Source: Planctomycetota bacterium
GTDB taxonomy: Bacteria > Planctomycetota > Planctomycetia > Gemmatales > Gemmataceae
Direction of reading: 5' to 3'
DNA: 64,000 bases
Assembly: GCA_016872605.1 (NCBI GenBank)
Contig: VGZI01000010.1
Span: 1 to 64,000 of the forward strand
A model generated the notes under the pieces. The model saw only the letters and a list, made by a program, of their open reading frames with translations, did not search any database and was not told the DNA's origin. The position numbers and the translations under genes were made by a program. How positions within the stretch are numbered: the stretch's first letter is position 1; each line of letters starts with the position of its first letter. Shown piece after piece: positions 58,682 to 64,000 of the stretch.

Positions 58682-60100
58682 ATGCCCTGGCGCGAATTGC
58701 TTCGAAGCAGTGGATGGATGCTAGCCCTCGTCTTTGCGACCTACGTCGTCGCCTGGGCGCTGTTGCTACCCGCGGTGCAGAGTTGCTTCATCGCCGATTC
58801 AGAATGTGGTGGCAACGTGTATCGTTCGCTCTATCCACTGCAGGCGTTCCTGCAAACGGGACGGCTGCTCGAGTATGCCGACTCCGAGACGCCGTACACG
58901 ACGCATCCCATAGGGTACTCCATCGTTCTCGCAGCGACTCTCTGGATTAGTCAAAGTCAGCCGTTGCTGCCGATCGTTGTGCTTCAGCTTCTGCTGCTTT
59001 TTTCCTGCGGCATCGCCGTCGCCGTCATCCTTAGCCCACTGGGTCGCGGGCCGGCTCTGACGGGTCTGGCACTCACGGCATTCAACCCGAATGCCTGGTT
59101 CGTGGCGGTTCAGCCGCGGACCGACCTGGTATTCAGCGCGTTCCTAGCGGTGACCCTCCTGGCCGCGTTCTCCTATCTCCGACGCCCTCGCCTGGCGACA
59201 GCCGTGATCGGCGGCACCAGCCTCGGCTTGGCGACGATGGTAAGGCCGGTAAGCGAGCACTTGATTTATGCGCTGCCGATCGCCTTCGTTCTCCTCGGCA
59301 TGCTCGCCGATAACCGCCGACGCCCCTTGCTCGCGTTACGCGATGGTATCATCGCCGGCGCGGTCGGGCTGGCGCTTGTCCTGCCATGGTTCTTGTACAT
59401 GGCGGCTAACGGTCAAGGATGGAGCTTGACGGGGTGGGATATCCGCAGCCAGTGGATTCGCGATATTCACGCCACGTTGGAGTTCACCAAAAGACGAGAC
59501 GCGCCGATGACCGCCATATTGTTCTCCGGTTACGATTCCGCCCCCCGGAAGGACATGAAAAATGAGTACGACAGGGCCCATCTCGCGCAAGTCGCAGCCG
59601 TGACCACAGGATGGGACAGCCTATCCCGCAATCAGCAACAGAAGTTGATTGCCGAAGAACGCTATCGACAGGTGAAGCAGTACGGTTTGTCGACGCACGT
59701 TGCTGCCGCTCTCCAGAACTGGAAATGGACGTTGCTCTCGGGCGGCGAAGGAGAACTGTTCAAAGCGCTCGGCAAAGAGGATGAAATCGACGGCCTGCCG
59801 CAGAATGAGCCACTGTTTTATTGGGCGGTAAAATTCCTATTCATCGGCTTTTCGTTGAGCCTGAAGGTTTTGGCATTGATAGGTATCGTTGGCTGTATCG
59901 TCTATCGACGTTACGGTGTGCTACTGCTTTCGCTGACACCGATCGTGTACATAATGGCCGCCCACGCCTACTACGGCGGGCCACGCTATCGGCTGCCGAT
60001 CGAGCCTTGCTTTGTGATCCTAGCCGTGTTCGGGCTTGAGTATCTGCGGCGACCCTGGGCTTACGTGCTCAAGCACCGGCGTCTTGTCTCGGCTGCTTGA
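58682..60100 (+). CDS. polytopic GT39-like membrane glycosyltransferase
   Basis: A 472-residue protein starting at ATG 58682 with about ten hydrophobic segments, among them LLLLFSCGIAVAVIL and VIGGTSLGLATMVRPVSEH. The N-terminal loop LFIADSECGG-type region and RTDLVFSAFL resemble PMT/ArnT-like GT-C enzymes. With the GtrB-like protein upstream it could transfer a polyprenyl-linked sugar in the periplasm. Its 3' end overlaps the convergent polymerase-like gene by 81 nt. Confidence 0.65.
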   Translation: MPWRELLRSSGWMLALVFATYVVAWALLLPAVQSCFIADSECGGNVYRSLYPLQAFLQTGRLLEYADSETPYTTHPIGYSIVLAATLWISQSQPLLPIVVLQLLLLFSCGIAVAVILSPLGRGPALTGLALTAFNPNAWFVAVQPRTDLVFSAFLAVTLLAAFSYLRRPRLATAVIGGTSLGLATMVRPVSEHLIYALPIAFVLLGMLADNRRRPLLALRDGIIAGAVGLALVLPWFLYMAANGQGWSLTGWDIRSQWIRDIHATLEFTKRRDAPMTAILFSGYDSAPRKDMKNEYDRAHLAQVAAVTTGWDSLSRNQQQKLIAEERYRQVKQYGLSTHVAAALQNWKWTLLSGGEGELFKALGKEDEIDGLPQNEPLFYWAVKFLFIGFSLSLKVLALIGIVGCIVYRRYGVLLLSLTPIVYIMAAHAYYGGPRYRLPIEPCFVILAVFGLEYLRRPWAYVLKHRRLVSAA

Positions 60101-61225
60101 GCGTGCTCGCGACGTCTGCACCCAACGTATGTACACCTGCCGGGAGAGGAATGTCGCACACACCACGATCACCAAGATCACCCACCCACTCCGATAGCGT
60201 ATTGCCGATCCCGGATTCATGACGCCGACCGGGTAGTTCACGAACCCAATCCAGAACAACACGAAAGAAGCAACGATCACCGAGTAGGCCGGCAACCTCG
60301 GCAATTCTCGCAGCGCTAGGAAGCCAAGAACCGCGATCAAGACCGAGCTTTCGAGGAACGCGATCATGTGAAGCGGGCTGAGGCCGACCTGCTCGAGGGA
60401 GGGACCGAAAAAGGCCCGAAGCATCCCCTCCGGTGCGCGCCAAAAAACGTCGTAGGGGTCGACAAAAAACAGCTCGGCACGCGTACTGCGGCCAAAATTG
60501 GTGCCGGTAAGGATCAAGGTCTGGACGCTGTCTGCCATGCGGTCGACTTTATCGCGCACGACGTAAAGCACCGTGAGCGAGGCGAGCCCGGCGACAAGCG
60601 CGAACGCTGCACGTTGTCGAAAGAAGCGTCCGACGACCGTAACGGTCCAGAAATAAGCGATAGCGGCCAAATAGTGGGCCTTAAAGACATATAAGACCAC
60701 GGCCGCGAACAATTCCATCGGCCCTAATCGGCCACGGTGGTCATACATCTTGACGATGTACGCTGAGAGAATCGTAAGCGCCATCGTCACGATCGCTTCT
60801 TTGGACGCAATCGACGTCCACAGCGAAAACGACGGGAGAAGGACGAGGGCCGCCGCATACTTCCGCTTCGGCCCCGAGACAGCGCTCAGGAGCCGCACCA
60901 AACCAACGAAAGCGATCGTCTGGAATCCGATGTTGATGAGGATCGGATTGCCGCCGAATACGCGTCCGAATACGCTTCCGATCCAGGCCGTAATGCCCGT
61001 CGCGAGGATCGTTTGACCCCACTCGGTTAGAGAGTCGACGCCAAACGTTTCCCAGTATTCGGCTTGCTCAAAGGTTCCCGTTTGGTAGGCGCGCGTATCC
61101 GAAATTGGGGTGACGCGCATTACGAGCACTTCGCCAAGGACGGAGTAGGCGCAGCGGTAGAAATACAGGAACGCGTAGAAGATCCCCCACGTGATCCGGG
61201 TTGTCCGCACCTCGGATCTAGCCAT
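60020..61225 (-). CDS. polytopic membrane protein, candidate O-antigen polymerase
   Basis: A 401-residue minus-strand protein with about ten hydrophobic segments and conserved-looking charged loops (SIASKEAIVTMAL near 135, and a large loop around 240-265 before further helices). The SKEA sequence in a hydrophobic context and co-orientation with the wzz-like gene 12 nt upstream suggest a Wzy- or EpsG-type polymerase. Polymerases share little sequence, so this rests on topology and neighbours. The last 81 nt are antisense to the preceding plus-strand gene. Confidence 0.55.
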   Translation of the reverse strand: MARSEVRTTRITWGIFYAFLYFYRCAYSVLGEVLVMRVTPISDTRAYQTGTFEQAEYWETFGVDSLTEWGQTILATGITAWIGSVFGRVFGGNPILINIGFQTIAFVGLVRLLSAVSGPKRKYAAALVLLPSFSLWTSIASKEAIVTMALTILSAYIVKMYDHRGRLGPMELFAAVVLYVFKAHYLAAIAYFWTVTVVGRFFRQRAAFALVAGLASLTVLYVVRDKVDRMADSVQTLILTGTNFGRSTRAELFFVDPYDVFWRAPEGMLRAFFGPSLEQVGLSPLHMIAFLESSVLIAVLGFLALRELPRLPAYSVIVASFVLFWIGFVNYPVGVMNPGSAIRYRSGWVILVIVVCATFLSRQVYIRWVQTSRARSSSRDKTPVLEHVSPGSPQILKPEHG

Positions 61226-61237
61226 CAGGCACCAACA

Positions 61238-62188
61238 TTACTCGTTACGCAGGAACGCAATCAGGACGATGAGCGACAGCGAGGCGGCAAACGCTATAAA
61301 CGCCGGCAAGAGCACTAGCCGCATCTTGTCGGGCTGCGACAGGAACTTAGAGCTGTAGGGAGGATCGATCACGCGCACGACGAAGGGCGCGTCGCCCTGG
61401 AACATCATCGCGCGGCGCTCCTCGGTCGCCAGCAAGCTAACCAACGACGCGCGCAGGTCGACCATTGTGGTCTTGCTGAGGCGTTCCTCCAGGTAGCGCT
61501 TCTGCTCGACGATTTGCTTTTGGCTGTCCTCGCGCATCTTGGCCAGCGCCTCGTCGAGGACAATTTTCAACAGATACAATGCGAGATCGGGATCGGGGTG
61601 TGCAAACGAAATGCTCTTGAATGATGTCCCCTTGATTTCCTTCACTTCAAACTTGGCACCGAGATACTTGGCCAGGTCCTCTAGATCCGGCGGCGACCAT
61701 CCGGCGAGGTTAAAAAAACGTCGTGCACGCTCGGACCGTTCGTGCGCTTGTCCTGTGGGCTCGCGCCACGACTGAGTCGTTTCGTCCCAGGCGCTTTTGT
61801 AGACTATCTGCAGCACGCCGTACTTCTCTTGCAATCGTTTCGCGAGGGTTATGGTCGATACCGAGTGGACAAACCGATCGAACTGCGTTCCGGACCTGGT
61901 CGCTTGTCCGAATCCAAGGTTCAGCAGCGCTCCCTGCAGTCCGCCGCCCTCGGTACCAATGTTGTCACCCCCGTCGAGCGGAGCGACGATCATCGTCGCC
62001 ACATGCGTGGGTTGATAATTGTGCATGTCCCAGAGCCCGCGCGTCGCCGCGATGGTTACGGCCAACGCCACGACCCAGAACCACCGGCGAACGATCGGGA
62101 AGAGGTACCGGAGGTCGATGATCCGGTCGTCGCTCCGAGAGGGCGCGGACAAAATTTCGCGTTGAGTCTTGGCGTCCACGTCATTCAT
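61238..62188 (-). CDS. Wzz-type polysaccharide chain-length regulator
   Basis: A 316-residue minus-strand protein with the Wzz layout: cytoplasmic N-terminus, TM1 near 37-52 (WVVALAVTIAATRGLW), a long periplasmic region with helical coiled-coil character around 200-240, a proline-bearing VIDPPYSSKF segment, and TM2 near 291-313. There is no C-terminal tyrosine kinase domain. It sets glycan chain length with the polymerase. The two genes are co-oriented 12 nt apart. Confidence 0.85.
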   Translation of the reverse strand: MNDVDAKTQREILSAPSRSDDRIIDLRYLFPIVRRWFWVVALAVTIAATRGLWDMHNYQPTHVATMIVAPLDGGDNIGTEGGGLQGALLNLGFGQATRSGTQFDRFVHSVSTITLAKRLQEKYGVLQIVYKSAWDETTQSWREPTGQAHERSERARRFFNLAGWSPPDLEDLAKYLGAKFEVKEIKGTSFKSISFAHPDPDLALYLLKIVLDEALAKMREDSQKQIVEQKRYLEERLSKTTMVDLRASLVSLLATEERRAMMFQGDAPFVVRVIDPPYSSKFLSQPDKMRLVLLPAFIAFAASLSLIVLIAFLRNE

Positions 62189-62206
62189 GTCGCTACGGGT
62201 GATGAC

Positions 62207-62227
62207 GGGGCGCGGTCAGCGCGCCCC
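62207..62227. promoter_or_regulatory. 8-bp stem hairpin in the wzz / GT4 divergent spacer
   Basis: GGGGCGCG (62207-62214) and CGCGCCCC (62220-62227) are perfect inverted repeats around a 5-base loop. It lies 18 nt upstream of the wzz start and within the 153-base spacer shared with the divergent glycosyltransferase gene. It could be an operator, an mRNA leader structure for wzz, or chance in GC-rich DNA. No T-run follows, so it is not a typical terminator. Confidence 0.3.
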
Positions 62228-62341
62228 CTGTTGCGGTAATAGCAAACTCCGCCGTCAATTGCATCCACGTTCGCCTTTCAGCCGGCGAGCGCACGGCGCA
62301 ACCGGGTTGGCTCGGCGGTTCAAAGGTCACCAACGGGAACC

Positions 62342-63502
62342 ATGACTCACGACAGACCTTTCTCGGGCGGTGTCTGCCACGTCATCACCGCCTTGCCGGT
62401 CGGGGGTGCCCAAACGATCTTGGCCAGCGTCGTTCGGGGCCTTTCCGACGAATTCCCAATGGACGTCGTTTCGCTCACCGACACCGGCGATGTCGGGCGG
62501 CAGCTTCAGCAGACAAACGTTAGGGTAACGGCCCTTGGCATGGCACCCGGGGTACCGGATCCCGCCGGCCTTTTCCGACTAATCCAGTACTTGCGAGGGC
62601 GCGCTCCCAAGGTGGTCCAAACCTGGATGTACCATGGCGACCTACTTGGCGGGTTGGCTTCGCACTTTGCCCACCGCATCCCTTGCATTTGGAATGTCCG
62701 CAACGTCGACCTCAGCGCCGCCCACGTCAAATGGCAGACGCGTTGGGTCGCCAAACTCTGCGCGCGGCTCTCGCATCGGCTCCCTAGGCGAATAATTTGC
62801 AATTCACATGTCGCCGCGCGGACGCACGCGCAGATTGGCTATGCTGCCGACAAGTTGATTATCGTGCCCAACGGAATAGATGTGGAACGGTTCCGGCCCT
62901 ACCCTGCGGCGCGCGAAAGGCTTCGTGCCGAACTCGGTATTCCGAGAGATGCCTTCATCGTGGGATTGGTGGGTCGCCTTCATCCTCACAAGGACCATCA
63001 ATCGTTCGTCGGAGCCGCAGGCATACTCAACAGTCGAATGCACGGTTCGGCGCATTTCGTGCTTTGCGGGGAGAATGTCGAGCCCACGAACCCTGAACTC
63101 GCAGGATGGGTAAAGGACGCCGGTCTGGGGACTGCCGTCCATCTGCTGGGTGTTCGCAACGATATCGAGCAAGTAACTTCTGCATTCGACGTAGCGGTGT
63201 CCTCTTCGGTCGGCGAGTCCTTCAGCAACTCTATCGGCGAAGCAATGGCGTGCGGTGTACCTTGCGTCGCAACTGACGTTGGCGATTCGGCGCTCATCGT
63301 CGCCGATGCAGGACGGACTGTCCGTCCCCGATCGCCGCCTGCGCTGGCATCTGCAGTGGAAGAACTGAGTCTTCTGAGCCCAAAGCAGCGGCAAGAACTT
63401 GGCACGCGCGCGCGCAACAGGATTGTCACCAACTATTCGTTGGGAGCCATGCTCAGAAAGTATGCTGAGATCTATGAAGCTTTCTCAAGGGATGGAAGGT
63501 GA
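62342..63502 (+). CDS. family 4 glycosyltransferase
   Basis: A 386-residue GT-B enzyme starting at ATG 62342. The acceptor half has VITALPVGGAQTILASVV; the donor half has VGLVGRLHPHKDHQSFV and SSSVGESFSNSIGEAMACGVP with the acidic E-x7-E region, then AGRTVRPRSP. It is the last complete gene of the cluster and is transcribed away from wzz. It adds one sugar to the growing unit; specificity unknown. Confidence 0.88.
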   Translation: MTHDRPFSGGVCHVITALPVGGAQTILASVVRGLSDEFPMDVVSLTDTGDVGRQLQQTNVRVTALGMAPGVPDPAGLFRLIQYLRGRAPKVVQTWMYHGDLLGGLASHFAHRIPCIWNVRNVDLSAAHVKWQTRWVAKLCARLSHRLPRRIICNSHVAARTHAQIGYAADKLIIVPNGIDVERFRPYPAARERLRAELGIPRDAFIVGLVGRLHPHKDHQSFVGAAGILNSRMHGSAHFVLCGENVEPTNPELAGWVKDAGLGTAVHLLGVRNDIEQVTSAFDVAVSSSVGESFSNSIGEAMACGVPCVATDVGDSALIVADAGRTVRPRSPPALASAVEELSLLSPKQRQELGTRARNRIVTNYSLGAMLRKYAEIYEAFSRDGR

Positions 63503-63538
63503 CGCTGCCTGAAGACTCCCTCGCGACGAGTCGAGCGA

Positions 63539-63584
63539 TTGAACCCGAACGGTCGCCCCACGCCTAGCGTCAAGCGGGGTTCAA
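63539..63584. terminator. inverted repeat downstream of the last glycosyltransferase
   Basis: TTGAACCC (63539-63546) pairs with GGGTTCAA (63577-63584) across a 30-base loop, starting 37 nt after the stop of the GT4 gene. Stem and position fit a weak transcription end, but no T-run follows and the loop is long. It might also be a boundary repeat. I checked for a tRNA-like fold and did not find one. Confidence 0.3.
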
Positions 63585-63692
63585 CTGCCCAAATCTTAGA
63601 TATCACCCCACGTTAACTAATTGGTAGCGGCCGGGGCCTCCGAATACCCGGTAACCGACCGCTCACGTATAGTTGATAGAATTCGAAGTGGC

Positions 63693-63947
63693 ATGACGAA
63701 GCAGCCGAGCGAGATCCGCTTAGGCGATGCTGATAGCGCGCTGATCCCGAATGATCCGCAGTTCGGCGCGCAATCGCACCTGTCTGGCTCGCTCGGCAGC
63801 CTGAATACGACCGCCGCGTGGTTCGACTACACCGGCTTGGGCGTGCGTGTCGCCGTGCTGGACGACGGCGTCGACTACATGCACCCGGATCTCGTCTACC
63901 CTAGCCAGTTCCACTCGCAATTGGTGATCTCCGCGAAGAAAAAGTAG
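63693..63947 (+). pseudogene. truncated subtilisin-like (S8) serine protease remnant
   Basis: 84 residues from ATG 63693; an in-frame TTG at 63621 gives a longer version. After NDPQFGAQSHLSGSLGS and TTAAWFDYTGLGVRV comes VAVLDDGVDYMHPDL, the catalytic-aspartate block of S8 proteases of the kind that carry P-domains or RTX repeats. Similarity ends at VYPSQF, and the frame stops at TAG after a KKK run. Neither other forward frame continues the family in the remaining 53 bases. A full protease is several hundred residues, so this is a 5' fragment left by recombination, or a frameshift at the edge. Confidence 0.7.
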
Positions 63948-64000
63948 GTCAACTCTTGTTCGAAAACAGTGACTTTCGCCAGAATTTTCAACGAACGATT

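Noticed and set aside
63503-63692. tRNA gene or attachment site near the right boundary
   Set aside because: The GGGGTTCAACT segment recalls a T-arm, but no cloverleaf can be built around it and no integrase is present.

Overview
The window is one long surface-glycan (O-antigen, capsule or flagellin-glycan) biosynthesis island from a GC-rich proteobacterium. Dense same-strand packing, many GTG and TTG starts that overlap the preceding stop codon, and a subtilase fragment of a type common in alphaproteobacteria make an alphaproteobacterium most likely. This taxonomic call is inference. I saw no rRNA, tRNA, CRISPR array, transposase or integrase. The first gene is cut by the left edge, and the last recognisable gene is a truncated subtilase remnant near the right edge.

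Region 1 (1-13.7 kb) opens with the C-terminal part of a WbpG/PseA-type N-acetyl-sugar amidotransferase. It continues with a methyltransferase, a radical SAM/SPASM protein, a capsule-synthesis-like protein and a GNAT. Two parallel sugar-modification sets follow, each with a Gfo/Idh dehydrogenase, a DegT-type PLP enzyme and an SpsF-like cytidylyltransferase.

Region 2 (13.8-21.1 kb) is the most striking part. Four tightly coupled genes match, in order and family, the enzymes Campylobacter jejuni uses to build the activated phosphoramidate of its capsule (Cj1418, Cj1417, Cj1416, Cj1415): L-glutamine kinase, gamma-glutamyl-CDP-amidate hydrolase, phosphoglutamine cytidylyltransferase and CDP-amidate 3'-kinase. 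After them come an unknown helical protein, an unusual formyltransferase-like protein, a SAM methyltransferase and a sulfotransferase-fold protein. The last is a candidate phosphoramidyl transferase, because the predicted donor (3'-phospho-CDP-amidate) resembles PAPS.

Region 3 (21.1-37.5 kb) is a nonulosonic-acid-type pathway: PseB, an RmlD-like reductase, NeuB, a GT2, a class III aminotransferase, an aldo/keto reductase and a third SpsF-like CMP-sugar synthetase. It also carries tailoring genes: a CMAH-like metallo-hydrolase, an AAC(3)-type acetyltransferase, a TylF-type methyltransferase, a DUF4910 metallopeptidase-like protein, and an AMP-ligase plus acyl carrier protein plus GNAT. It ends with a PglK/MsbA-type ABC flippase.

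Region 4 (37.5-46 kb) holds two polysaccharide-deacetylase-like proteins, a FemAB/BioF2-like protein, a GNAT, a WbqC protein, a GT4, an FkbM-like methyltransferase and an asparagine-synthetase-like amidotransferase with an altered PP-loop. Region 5 (46-64 kb) is O-antigen-like: GT4 and GT2 enzymes, GT39-like membrane transferases, a B12-type radical SAM protein, an SGNH hydrolase, and a CDP-3,6-dideoxyhexose set (rfbF, rfbG, a ColD/RfbH-like dehydratase, an SDR). It also has a polymerase-like membrane protein and a Wzz chain-length regulator. Strand switches occur here, and three convergent pairs overlap at their 3' ends.

Taken together, the genes appear to make at least two unusual activated sugars (a CMP-nonulosonate and a CDP-dideoxyhexose) plus a phosphoramidate donor. 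They then decorate the glycan with acyl, methyl, amidino or amide and possibly phosphoramidate groups, and assemble and export it.
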